Assembly: GCA_002415855.1 (NCBI GenBank)
Contig: DIAS01000011.1
Location: 41,113-105,112 of the forward strand
Direction: 5' to 3'
DNA: 64,000 bases
Source of the DNA: Bacteroidales bacterium UBA5072
Lineage (GTDB): Bacteria; Bacteroidota; Bacteroidia; Bacteroidales; UBA10428
Numbering within the stretch: the first letter of the stretch is position 1; every line of letters starts with the position of its first letter. Under the pieces are notes generated by a model. It had not been told where the DNA came from, searched no databases, and was given only the letters and a program-made list of their open reading frames with translations. Both the position numbers and the translations under genes were made by a program. Positions 52,455-60,892 of the stretch are shown piece after piece.

Positions 52455-53468
52455 TTATACCCAATTCCCGTCACAATAACCCGGTGTCATCCAGGGCAGG
52501 TTATGCTGCCTGAAGAATGGGGTCAGCTGCAATGCCATTTCCTTCATTTTTGTTTCGTTCATGGGGGAAAAATTTCTCAGAATTTCAAGATTTGATTTCA
52601 CAACCGCCATGCTGTCCATGCCTAAAACAATTCCATCCGGTCCCTGCAAAGACAATGCATAAGTTACAAGATCCTCCGGCTTAAGTGTCTGAACAGTCTC
52701 ACGGGGCCTGATAACCTTCATCAGCATAACACCCATCCCCTTTGATTTGGCAGCTGGTATTGCCAGTTCCTGCCGTTTTTCCGTATTGCCGGCCCAGTGG
52801 TTCATAGCAATAAGCATGCTGTCAAAAATCCCCGTCTCAGTCATTGTCTTCAAAGAACCTGCATCAGCATGTCCTGAAAAACCGATGAAACGTGTAACAC
52901 CCTTTTCCTTCATCCTGGTCAGGATATCAATCAGGTTGCCTTTTTCACTCAGAAGGGATACATCTTCAGCCGACTGCACATCGTGTATTTTCAGTATATC
53001 CAGATGATCTGTCTGCAATCGCTTCAGACTGGTTTCGATCTGCCGCATTGCCTCATCGGGATCACGGCTGGTTATTTTGGTTGAAAGAAATACCTCTTCC
53101 CGCCGGGTTTTGATTACCTCCCCGATACGTTCCTCACTGATGATACCCAGGTTTTTGTTTTCGTAAAACCAGGCTGTATCCCAATAATACAATCCGTTGT
53201 CCAATGCGAAATTCAACAGATCAAATGCATCTTCAGGATCCTTAATATTGCAAAACCGGCTTCCGAGCCCCATGGCTATTCGTGGAATTCTCACACCTGT
53301 TTTTCCCAGGACTGCGGTAGGCAATCCTTTGGCATCGAAAACAGGAGAGGGCCGGGTAACCGGAGTAACCGGAGAAGCCAATGCCCGGGGTGCGCCGGCT
53401 AGCACCATGCCAGCTGCTCCGATAGTGCCTTTCAAAAAGACCCTGCGTGATACTGCATCCTTCTTCAT
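52455..53468 (-). CDS. Aldo/keto reductase, Tat-type leader
   Basis: 337 aa. Twin-arginine leader VSRRVFLKGTIGAAGMVLAG. The TIM-barrel AKR tetrad is D97 (DTAWFY), Y102, K131 (LSTKI) and H162 (KIHD). NADPH-dependent reduction or oxidation of a sugar or aldehyde is expected; the Tat leader suggests periplasmic action with a folded-in cofactor. It follows the VOC gene (37-bp gap) and precedes GH105 (95-bp gap) on the same strand. Confidence 0.9.
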   Translation of the reverse strand: MKKDAVSRRVFLKGTIGAAGMVLAGAPRALASPVTPVTRPSPVFDAKGLPTAVLGKTGVRIPRIAMGLGSRFCNIKDPEDAFDLLNFALDNGLYYWDTAWFYENKNLGIISEERIGEVIKTRREEVFLSTKITSRDPDEAMRQIETSLKRLQTDHLDILKIHDVQSAEDVSLLSEKGNLIDILTRMKEKGVTRFIGFSGHADAGSLKTMTETGIFDSMLIAMNHWAGNTEKRQELAIPAAKSKGMGVMLMKVIRPRETVQTLKPEDLVTYALSLQGPDGIVLGMDSMAVVKSNLEILRNFSPMNETKMKEMALQLTPFFRQHNLPWMTPGYCDGNWV

Positions 53469-53505
53469 TTCTTAAAAATATTAATTATAGTTCATTTGCT
53501 TTCAG

Positions 53506-54378
53506 TTACCGTACACGATGTGCTTCGGTGAATTCAATCCGTGTACCATCAACATTCGTCAGATTCAGGATCCACCTCCCGCCCTTTCCTATGACCGGCT
53601 TATCCAATACCTCATTAACCCTGCGTTCCTTCAGGGTATAAATGGTCTCCTGCATGTCATCGACCAGGAGACAGGGATGATTGAAATTACGATCACTGGG
53701 TGAATAGAATTCTATGTTTTCGATGCAATCACCCATACCCAGATAGAGCATGGTTGGCGCAACACTTCTGTCCTCGGGGTACCTGAGGATCTCCCTGAAG
53801 TTAAATATCCCAACATAAAACGGATCGTTATCGGCAATGGTATCGGTAAACAACCCGGCATGATGAATCCGTCCGGATATCCGGGTGTCCGCTAAATACT
53901 TTCCTTTCGATTGCAGGTGAAGCCCTGTGTCCTTATATTCCATCAGTTCAACCACAATACCTGAAGGATCAGTAAGCGAAAATACCGCGTTACCAGCACC
54001 ATCGGTTACCGTTATATCAGGCACTTTTAATCCTTTGTATTCCAAATACTGACGCATCTTTTCTACATTCTCGGTTTCATAGGTTACAGAAACAAGGCGA
54101 ATCTTTCCCCTTGCCCCCGGGTCTTCCACAAATTCCAGGAATTGCCTGTCATTCACTTTGAATGAAATAACAGTTCCCAATTCGGAAGGATAGGCAAACG
54201 CCTCACTGAAACCAAGAAATCTGCCGTAATAATCCCTGGCAACCTGATAATCACTGACCAGAAAAGTCATTTTAGCGATGCCCCAGATAGCGGGACGTTC
54301 CATTTCCACCGACTGAGAAAGTGTCCATTGGGGAAATGCTGCGAGTATAATCAGGAATATTCTTTTATTCATCATCAC
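53506..54378 (-). CDS. Exported VOC (glyoxalase-fold) protein
   Basis: 290 aa. N-terminal signal (MNKRIFLIILAAFPQWTLSQ). Two beta-alpha-beta VOC modules: residues ~30-145 (KMTFLVSDYQVARDYYGRFLGF, DPSGIVVELMEY) and ~165-285 (HHAGLFTDTIADNDPFYVGI, NVDGTRIEFTEA). Terminal Glu residues of both modules could hold metal. The substrate is unknown. First gene of the minus-strand uronate-side operon; three Met codons at the start make the exact start uncertain by two codons. Confidence 0.83.
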   Translation of the reverse strand: MMMNKRIFLIILAAFPQWTLSQSVEMERPAIWGIAKMTFLVSDYQVARDYYGRFLGFSEAFAYPSELGTVISFKVNDRQFLEFVEDPGARGKIRLVSVTYETENVEKMRQYLEYKGLKVPDITVTDGAGNAVFSLTDPSGIVVELMEYKDTGLHLQSKGKYLADTRISGRIHHAGLFTDTIADNDPFYVGIFNFREILRYPEDRSVAPTMLYLGMGDCIENIEFYSPSDRNFNHPCLLVDDMQETIYTLKERRVNEVLDKPVIGKGGRWILNLTNVDGTRIEFTEAHRVR

Positions 54379-54697
54379 TTATAATTTCGTATAAATGTGG
54401 TTTCTTCATCAAAGGTAAGTTTTGTTTTGTGATTGCAACAGCTATGCACGGGTAGGATACAAAAAGAAGGTGTCCCAAAAGCAGTATGATTATCATATTT
54501 CGACTGCTCAATATGACAATCAGTTGATAATCAAATGTCAGACTGAGCGAAGTCGAAGTCCTTAATTGCTTTTGAGACAGCCTCCGGCTGGATTTTAGTT
54601 CACAAACGTACTGAACCAAGTCATTATCCGGAAATCATTGGTGTTGGAATGCAGTTTGTCCGGATAATACCTCCCGGTAAGGGAAAGAAGACTTTCT
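54379..54697. other. Intergenic region with miniature element
   Basis: Gap between the VOC and DUF3795 genes, both on the minus strand. It holds the 119-bp inverted-repeat element (54466-54584). An 84-codon frame here lies on the repeat and shows no protein-like features. No RNA gene is recognised. Confidence 0.6.
54466..54584. mobile_element. IS1182-like miniature inverted-repeat element
   Basis: Left end GAAGGTGTCCCAAAAGCA (54466-54483) and right end TGCTTTTGAGACAGCCTC (54567-54584) are inverted with 3 mismatches in 18. The right end read outward as GAGGCTGTCTCAAAAGC resembles IS1182-family termini known to me. The inside also holds imperfect inverted copies (TTTCGACTGCTCAATATGACA against TGTCAGACTGAGCGAAGTCG), so the whole can fold into one hairpin. 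No transposase. No clear target duplication. Confidence 0.55.
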
Positions 54698-55036
54698 CTA
54701 ATTTAGTTTTTTTAAATTCTCAATTGCTTCCGGTGCATGCTGGTGGACAAATGCCACAATCTTACAGGTACCCATTTCGGAACAATCCCCGCAGGTCTCA
54801 TACCCTTTTTCCTTAACGCAATTCCTGATTTCGCAGGACTCACAATGCGTAAATTTTACGCCGTCTATCCGGCACCCCGTACAGTTGATCGATTCATAAG
54901 GAATCTCCGCGGCATTGAACATTTTCTGCCAGCTGGCAGCAGTGGCTTTTCTCAGTTCATCACTGTTTTCAATGGTTGCAATTCTTGCATCGCAGGTCTC
55001 ACAGTTGAGACCGCAACAGGATATTAGTTTTTCCAT
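54698..55036 (-). CDS. DUF3795 cysteine-rich protein
   Basis: 112 aa. Opens ISCCGLNCETCDARIAT, the DUF3795 signature, and has further pairs (CTGCRIDG, CESCEIRNC, CGDCSEMGTC), about 14 Cys in all. It probably binds zinc or an Fe-S cluster. Function unknown; cytoplasmic. Confidence 0.88.
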   Translation of the reverse strand: MEKLISCCGLNCETCDARIATIENSDELRKATAASWQKMFNAAEIPYESINCTGCRIDGVKFTHCESCEIRNCVKEKGYETCGDCSEMGTCKIVAFVHQHAPEAIENLKKLN

Positions 55037-55143
55037 AATGGTGCTGATAATTACTGATTATATTTTAATCAAAGCTGACGACAATAATATAACCATTTTT
55101 TTACAAAAAGCAATCTTTATGAAAAGAAAAAATACTCCTGAGC

Positions 55144-55605
55144 TTATTGATTTAACCGCACATATTTTTCAATATTCAACCTCTCTACACCGGCTTCCTC
55201 CACTTTTTCGATACCCTTTTGAGTCAGGGTATCGTTCTTAAGGGTAACAACAAATGAAAAGCTGTTATCCTCCCATTCCCTGGCGCTGCAATACTCCAGG
55301 TGCTCTGTATACAGGCTGTCTTCAAGTGTGTATTTACCACCCCCTGCCACAAAAACTGCAGTTGAATCCGTTCCCCTGTTCAGATCATGTTCCAGGAAGG
55401 CAAAATGGGTCTCATTGATGATCTTGATGAACGAAATGCCCGTTGTATAATCCGTAACCGTGGTATCGCCGTTCTCAACCAGGGTTCCGGAAATGAGTTT
55501 CCAGGTCCCGGTCAGCGGTAAGGAAACTTTCTGTATTTCCTTGTTTTGGGTACTGCAAGAAAACAGCATGGAGCAGATTGCAGTCAGTATGAAGAAATCT
55601 TTCAT
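55144..55605 (-). CDS. Lipocalin-like lipoprotein
   Basis: 153 aa from the ATG at 55605, which gives a proper signal peptide with lipobox LFSC. The mature part begins with GTWKLISGTLVENGDT, the start of lipocalin-like domains (DUF4488-type), and continues as a small beta-barrel. Ligand unknown. Located 34 bp after the PHP-like gene on the same strand. Confidence 0.75.
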   Translation of the reverse strand: MKDFFILTAICSMLFSCSTQNKEIQKVSLPLTGTWKLISGTLVENGDTTVTDYTTGISFIKIINETHFAFLEHDLNRGTDSTAVFVAGGGKYTLEDSLYTEHLEYCSAREWEDNSFSFVVTLKNDTLTQKGIEKVEEAGVERLNIEKYVRLNQ

Positions 55606-55639
55606 GGGTATTGATTTGTTAAATTTGATGTGCAAAAAC

Positions 55640-56440
55640 CTAACTTTTCTTCCCCGGGATATAAAAGTCTTCGGCCTTCAGGTTACATTTCAAGGCTACA
55701 GCTTTGCAATATGAAAGCCTGCCAGCATTGGGCGTCCTGGCATCCGATCCGAAGGCAAATTTCAGGCCCTGTTTTTTTGCCATCAGGATAAACTCTTCGT
55801 GGGGGGTGTGTGCCATGTCGTTGATCTCAATGGCAATATTTCTGGCCTTCGCAGCGGAAAGGATCTGCTGCATGCGTTCTTTCGTCCACAGCGTATAGTA
55901 ATCCCGTGCAATGCATACAGGAAGGAACAGGGGCCAGCCGAAAATGTTGATGGGCTCCCTGTTAAGGATATTCAAACAGTGCTCCATATACTTTACCATA
56001 AAAGCATCGGTATCTTCCACATAGGTTTCCAGCTGCCAGATCCGCTGATATTGCCCGTCGCCCAGCGGGATTGTCTGAGGATCCATTAAAATGTAATCAA
56101 GTTGTGCAAGCATCTCAGGAGAGAAATTTTTATCCCAGCCGGTTATCATAGGTTGCATACCCACATATACCGGGTATTTCCTGAGCTTATCGATGTACTT
56201 CTTCAGATCGTCATCATTCTTAATGGCCCATTCGGCAGGATGTTCCACGATCCCGAACTTAACATTCCGTTCTTCGGCAAGTTTCATAACTTGCTCTATC
56301 GGGAACTGACTGGTTAAATGAACATGCAAATCCATTAGCTGGTAATCATTTTCTTTGTTGCTGAAGCTTGCGAACAACGGTGCTGTTGCCACCATACCGG
56401 CAGCTACTCCTGCATTCCTCAAAAACGTACGTCTTTTCAT
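55640..56440 (-). CDS. PHP-type metal-dependent hydrolase, Tat-type leader
   Basis: 266 aa. Leader KRRTFLRNAGVAAGMVATAP is twin-arginine type. The PHP-domain metal ligands are visible: DLHVHLT (37-43), FGIVEHPAEW, EINDMAHTPHEEF and FGSDAR. A metal-dependent phosphoesterase or hydrolase is expected; the substrate is unknown. It may be co-transcribed with the lipocalin-like gene. Confidence 0.83.
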   Translation of the reverse strand: MKRRTFLRNAGVAAGMVATAPLFASFSNKENDYQLMDLHVHLTSQFPIEQVMKLAEERNVKFGIVEHPAEWAIKNDDDLKKYIDKLRKYPVYVGMQPMITGWDKNFSPEMLAQLDYILMDPQTIPLGDGQYQRIWQLETYVEDTDAFMVKYMEHCLNILNREPINIFGWPLFLPVCIARDYYTLWTKERMQQILSAAKARNIAIEINDMAHTPHEEFILMAKKQGLKFAFGSDARTPNAGRLSYCKAVALKCNLKAEDFYIPGKKS

Positions 56441-56497
56441 GATTTTGTCTGGTTTATGTTGATGCGTCAGTATTTTGGTATATAAAGATACTATTAT

Positions 56498-56740
56498 TCA
56501 TGAGAAAACCACCCAGTAGGCGGGCAAATGATGACGCGGATCACATGCATAGAATGCGCAGTATACAATTGCATCAGTGTGATAATAATTTGACCCGATC
56601 AGGTGTCCCAGGCTATCGTACGGAAATCCTTTGACCGGGTGATCGTTCTCCTTCAGGGCTGTTGACAAATCGGCGGGAGTGCCTGCGTATTCGCAGGTGT
56701 CTTCTTCCTCACATGCTGCAGGAAATGCCTTAAAAGACAT
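56498..56740 (-). CDS. Possible small Cys-rich protein of unknown family
   Basis: 80 aa. Its ATG overlaps the end of the methyltransferase gene by 11 nt, suggesting coupling. It contains ACEEEDTCEYAGTPADLS and YHTDAIVYCAFYAC, with paired Cys. No family is recognised and no signal peptide is present. It could be a relic of an exported protein or a chance frame. Confidence 0.35.
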   Translation of the reverse strand: MSFKAFPAACEEEDTCEYAGTPADLSTALKENDHPVKGFPYDSLGHLIGSNYYHTDAIVYCAFYACDPRHHLPAYWVVFS

Positions 56741-57278
56741 AGGGTATGAACATCCGGGTGCGGGTCATATAATCCCGGTACTGATCTCCGAAAAAGGCCA
56801 CACATTCCCTCTCATCATAACGGGCAGTAATAAAAAGAAAGAAGGTCGCCAGAAGGGAAACGGGTAAAGCCGCAAAAGAGGCATGCTTAAAGAATATGCC
56901 CCAGGTAAGGTAAAGCAGAGAAGCGTACAAGGGATGACGGATATATTGAAAGATACCCGTATCGATTAATTGTGTGGTCCTTTCAAATTGATAAAGACCT
57001 TTTTCATCCCTGTATTTACTGGCCTTTCCTGCCCTTTTCATTTTGAGAACACCTGCAATTACAAAATATGCCGCCAGCACCAGCAGAATCCATGAGATGA
57101 TCTGCAAAATGCCGAGTGGATTCACGAACCAGTACCTGTAATGGAGGACGAATAGCCAAAGAATGCACTCCCAGCTCAGGAAACGGTAATACCCGTGACT
57201 GCGGAAATTGAACAGGGAGCGCCACGAAATGATCACTACCGGGATGCTCAACAAAATAAAGATGATCAACTTTTCCAC
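56730..57278 (-). CDS. Isoprenylcysteine carboxyl methyltransferase family membrane protein
   Basis: 182 aa, about five helices. C-terminal ICMT/PEMT signature: TGIFQYIRHPLYASLLYLTW, then ARYDERECVAFFGDQYRDYM. The family uses S-adenosylmethionine to methylate membrane-near substrates (lipids or prenyl groups). Inner membrane. Substrate unknown. Stands between the GNAT gene and the small frame at 56498. Confidence 0.87.
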   Translation of the reverse strand: MEKLIIFILLSIPVVIISWRSLFNFRSHGYYRFLSWECILWLFVLHYRYWFVNPLGILQIISWILLVLAAYFVIAGVLKMKRAGKASKYRDEKGLYQFERTTQLIDTGIFQYIRHPLYASLLYLTWGIFFKHASFAALPVSLLATFFLFITARYDERECVAFFGDQYRDYMTRTRMFIPYVF

Positions 57279-57311
57279 TGAAGTATTTGTTTGGTTTTAA
57301 TGAATCCCGAT

Positions 57312-58151
57312 TTAACCAGAGAAGACCGGCAACCTGTAATAAGGCAGGGTAACCGTTGGTTCAAAACCCAGTTTCTGTGCCAGCAAGTATGAGGCTGAGT
57401 TTTCCATCCGGCAGGACCACACCGGTTCATAATTATTTTCGAGACAATAATCGATCAGGGCTGAGCAGGTGAACCCTGCATATCCTTTGCCCCGAAACTC
57501 TGCTGACGTTTCAATGCCCAATTCCAGTTGTTTTTCTGAAATATATGCTGAATAGGCCGTAGATACGGGCTTCCCCCCAATAACTATGCTAAAACCAGCC
57601 CCATTTCTGCAGAAATCATCCGCATTATTCCAGAAATGTTTTGGAACCACGGCTCCCTGCATGGCGTTAAATATTTCCCGGTCGGTTCTTACAATATTGC
57701 CATCACAACGCCCGAGCCTTCGCCTGAAAACAAAATATTTATCGGTGTTAAACCTGAAATTCACCCGCGTGTTTTCCACTATGTTTGCTGATGCATTATC
57801 ATCTGTCTGATCCTGGTATTTCACCAATTTTTTCCCCAGAAGTTCCGAAAGCAGGTTGTTCCAGCTTTCGGGATAAGTCTGCATCCATTCCACCCTGCTA
57901 CGCAGTCCGCCTGTATTCAGCAAGTAGTCCAGCAGATGCCTGTTAAAATCAGTATGCGTTGTTTCTCCGAAAAGCAGTGACATGCCATAGGGATGCACAA
58001 TATAGAATGAAGCCGGACTTTCAGGCAGATCAGCATAAACATGGCCGGCAACCTTGTTATCCAAAACCGCTCGTGCAAATAAATGATTGACCTTCACTGC
58101 GCGGAGAGGTTCAATGACATGCCGGTAATTCTGTTTGTCAAGTAAAATCAT
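57312..58151 (-). CDS. GNAT family N-acetyltransferase (PF12746-like)
   Basis: 279 aa. Family features: an N-terminal domain with HVYADLPESPASFYIVHPYG, and a C-terminal GNAT core including ELGIETSAEFRGKGYAGFTCSALIDYCLE with the acetyl-CoA loop RGKGYA, then ASYLLAQKLGF. Acetyl acceptor unknown. Divergent from the sensor kinase gene; the 86-bp gap must hold both promoters. Confidence 0.9.
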   Translation of the reverse strand: MILLDKQNYRHVIEPLRAVKVNHLFARAVLDNKVAGHVYADLPESPASFYIVHPYGMSLLFGETTHTDFNRHLLDYLLNTGGLRSRVEWMQTYPESWNNLLSELLGKKLVKYQDQTDDNASANIVENTRVNFRFNTDKYFVFRRRLGRCDGNIVRTDREIFNAMQGAVVPKHFWNNADDFCRNGAGFSIVIGGKPVSTAYSAYISEKQLELGIETSAEFRGKGYAGFTCSALIDYCLENNYEPVWSCRMENSASYLLAQKLGFEPTVTLPYYRLPVFSG

Positions 58152-58237
58152 ACCTTGTCTGAATTACATGAACCTTGCATGCAAAAATGATTTAACTTAT
58201 TTTCTACAATGTCCAAGTTTATGTAAATTTATAAAAG

Positions 58238-60823
58238 ATGCCCAACATTATGAAATCGATTCTTCGTGCCAATTCCGTTTATGTCATTGTCACCATCCTA
58301 TGCATTGGCTGCGGTATTTTTCTGATCATCCGCAATAACAGGGATTTTACGGTTCATATTTTCCTGATTTCATTACTGGTATTTTTGCTGGTGTGGTTCC
58401 TTCTGGTCCGGGTCCGCCACATCTATCCGGAAAGCGCAGCAAAAGAAAAATATTCCGAAGATATCCTGAACCAATATTTTACCTACAGCAATGACATGTT
58501 GTGTATTGCTGACCAAAGTGGCTATTTCAGGATGCTTAATCCGGAATGGGAAAAGACGCTGGGCTTTACCAAGGAGGAACTTATGAAAAAGCCCTACATC
58601 AGCTTTGTGCATCCGGATGATGTGGAGCCTACCATCCGGGCAGCCAATAACTTATCGGAACAATCCAATGTACATGGATTCATAAACCGTTATCGTTGTA
58701 AAGACGGCTCCTACAAATGGCTTGAATGGCATTCGTACCCGAAAGACGACCTGATTTTTGCAGCGGTAAGGGACATCAGCGAACACAGAAGTATTGAAGA
58801 AGAACTGGCCAGAAATGAAAACAGGCTAAACAGCATCGTGAGCATCATGCAATATCCCACCGGCAGTATCAAGGAACTCCTGGACTTTGCGCTGGAAGAA
58901 GCAATCAAATTAACACAAAGCAAAATCGGGTATATATACCATTACAACGAAGAACGTCGGCAGTTTACGCTCAACTCCTGGTCAAAAGATGTTATGGATG
59001 AATGCAGTGTCCAGAATCCGCAAACCACATACATGCTTGAAGAAACCGGACTCTGGGGCGAAGCCGTGCGGCAAAGGATCCCGGTTCTTGTCAATGATTA
59101 CGCAGGTGAGAATCCTTATAAAAAAGGCTATCCCGAAGGACATTCGGTTCTGAATAACTTCCTGGCAATTCCGATCTTCAGCGGGGACAAGGTTGTTGCC
59201 ACCATCGGTGTGGCCAACAAGCAAGCTGACTATAACAATACTGATATTCTTCAGCTTAAATTGCTTATGGAAGCCACCTGGAAGGTCATCGAGGCCAAAA
59301 AGGCCACTGACGAACTGAGAACCTCGGAACAGATGTTATCAGACATTTATAACCTGAGTCCTTATATGGTAGGCATTGCCAGGCAATCCGACGGCAACAT
59401 TCTTACGGCCAATCCTGCCACCACCCGTGTTACAGGATATACACCTGAGGAATACCTGAACCGTTCCGCCTTTGAATTGAACTGGTGGGCAGATGAGGAG
59501 GACCTTAAAAAGATGTTACTTACCTTACAGGAGAAGGGAGAAATAATCAACCAGGAAATTAAATTCCGGTTAAAAAGCGGTGAGATCATCACCACATTGT
59601 CTTCGGCAAAGCACATATTCTATAACAATGAACCGTGTCTGATATTTGTAATTAGTGATATCTCGGAGCTTAAAAAAGCTCAAAAACTTATAGCCGATGA
59701 ACGCAATATATTGCGTGCTGTGGTGGACAATATCCCTGACATTGTGTATGTCAAGGATTCGGAATGCCGTTTTGTAATTACCAACCAGGCCCATTCCAGA
59801 ATCCTCGGCAAATCAGTCGAAGATCTTATTGGCCATTCCGACAAAGAGTTACATCCGAATGAACTTGCACAGGAGTTTCTTCAGGATGAACAAATGATTC
59901 TGCAAACCGGTATTCCGATCATTAACAAAGAAGAGACGATCTATGATTCTGCCGGCAACAAGGTGATTATACAAACCACAAAGTTACCCCTGCGTGATTC
60001 GACCGGATCGATATACGGAATTGTTGGTTCCGGCCATATTATTACGGAACAGAAAAAAGCAGAGGAAGAAATCCGCCAGCTGAACAGGGCTTTGGAAAAG
60101 AAGGTAGAGGAACGCACAGCAAAACTACACCAGGCCTATAAGGAACTTGAATCATTTTCCTACAGCATCTCACACGATCTGCGTTCTCCGTTGCGGCATG
60201 TGGATGGATTTGTCAGACTGATGATCGCAAACATCAATGCTCCGAACGAGGCTGTAAGAGACTATTCAGAAAAATTGCTGACCGTTTTGAAAAGGATGGC
60301 CACGATGATTGATGATTTGCTGGCCTTCTCCCGGTTAGGACGCAAGGAACTTGTTTTGAGGGATATTAACCTGGACTCCCTCATCCGGGAAATTATTGAT
60401 CAGTTAAAGCCGGATACAGGAATCCGGGACATTTCCTGGATAATCCATCCTCTTCCCCCGGTACGGGGAGATTACAGCTTATTGCGGCTGGCCTTTGAAA
60501 ACCTGTTGTCCAATGCTATCAAATATACATCAGGCAAAAGCAAAGCCAAAATTGAAATCGGGACCCATACAGGCGTCGACAGTCAGGAAGAGATCTTCAT
60601 CAAAGACAATGGGGCCGGATTTGATATGGCTTATGCAGGTAAACTGTTTGGCGTTTTTCAACGGCTTCATTCCTCGCAGGAGTTTGAAGGCACCGGTATT
60701 GGCCTTGCCAACGTGAAGCAGATCATTACCAAACACAACGGGAGCATTCGTGCAGAAGGAATCCCCAACGAAGGTGCCACTTTTTACATCACTCTTCCAG
60801 CCTGGCAAGAAGGCAAAGTATAA
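58238..60823 (+). CDS. Membrane PAS-GAF-PAS-PAS sensor histidine kinase
   Basis: 861 aa. Two N-terminal helices (about 10-30 and 35-57), then PAS (83-190), GAF (205-345, FTLNSWSKDVMDEC), PAS (372-490), PAS (497-620), a short coiled coil, HisKA with phospho-accepting H646 in SYSISHDLRSPLRH, and HATPase_c (750-860) with N-box LLSNAIKYTSGK, DNGAGFD and GTGIGLANVKQI. A phytochrome-like HisKA type without bound-bilin Cys evidence. No response regulator is adjacent, so it is an orphan kinase with an unknown partner; the signal is probably redox or small molecule. Confidence 0.93.
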   Translation: MPNIMKSILRANSVYVIVTILCIGCGIFLIIRNNRDFTVHIFLISLLVFLLVWFLLVRVRHIYPESAAKEKYSEDILNQYFTYSNDMLCIADQSGYFRMLNPEWEKTLGFTKEELMKKPYISFVHPDDVEPTIRAANNLSEQSNVHGFINRYRCKDGSYKWLEWHSYPKDDLIFAAVRDISEHRSIEEELARNENRLNSIVSIMQYPTGSIKELLDFALEEAIKLTQSKIGYIYHYNEERRQFTLNSWSKDVMDECSVQNPQTTYMLEETGLWGEAVRQRIPVLVNDYAGENPYKKGYPEGHSVLNNFLAIPIFSGDKVVATIGVANKQADYNNTDILQLKLLMEATWKVIEAKKATDELRTSEQMLSDIYNLSPYMVGIARQSDGNILTANPATTRVTGYTPEEYLNRSAFELNWWADEEDLKKMLLTLQEKGEIINQEIKFRLKSGEIITTLSSAKHIFYNNEPCLIFVISDISELKKAQKLIADERNILRAVVDNIPDIVYVKDSECRFVITNQAHSRILGKSVEDLIGHSDKELHPNELAQEFLQDEQMILQTGIPIINKEETIYDSAGNKVIIQTTKLPLRDSTGSIYGIVGSGHIITEQKKAEEEIRQLNRALEKKVEERTAKLHQAYKELESFSYSISHDLRSPLRHVDGFVRLMIANINAPNEAVRDYSEKLLTVLKRMATMIDDLLAFSRLGRKELVLRDINLDSLIREIIDQLKPDTGIRDISWIIHPLPPVRGDYSLLRLAFENLLSNAIKYTSGKSKAKIEIGTHTGVDSQEEIFIKDNGAGFDMAYAGKLFGVFQRLHSSQEFEGTGIGLANVKQIITKHNGSIRAEGIPNEGATFYITLPAWQEGKV

Positions 60824-60892
60824 TATATCTCATTCCTGCATTGAAAATATTACAGTATTTTAACAGGCAAATTCATCATTGAAATCAGTCAC

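Noticed and set aside
54365..54619. 84-codon frame as a gene
   Set aside because: It lies over the miniature inverted-repeat element, has no family features and is low-complexity in composition.
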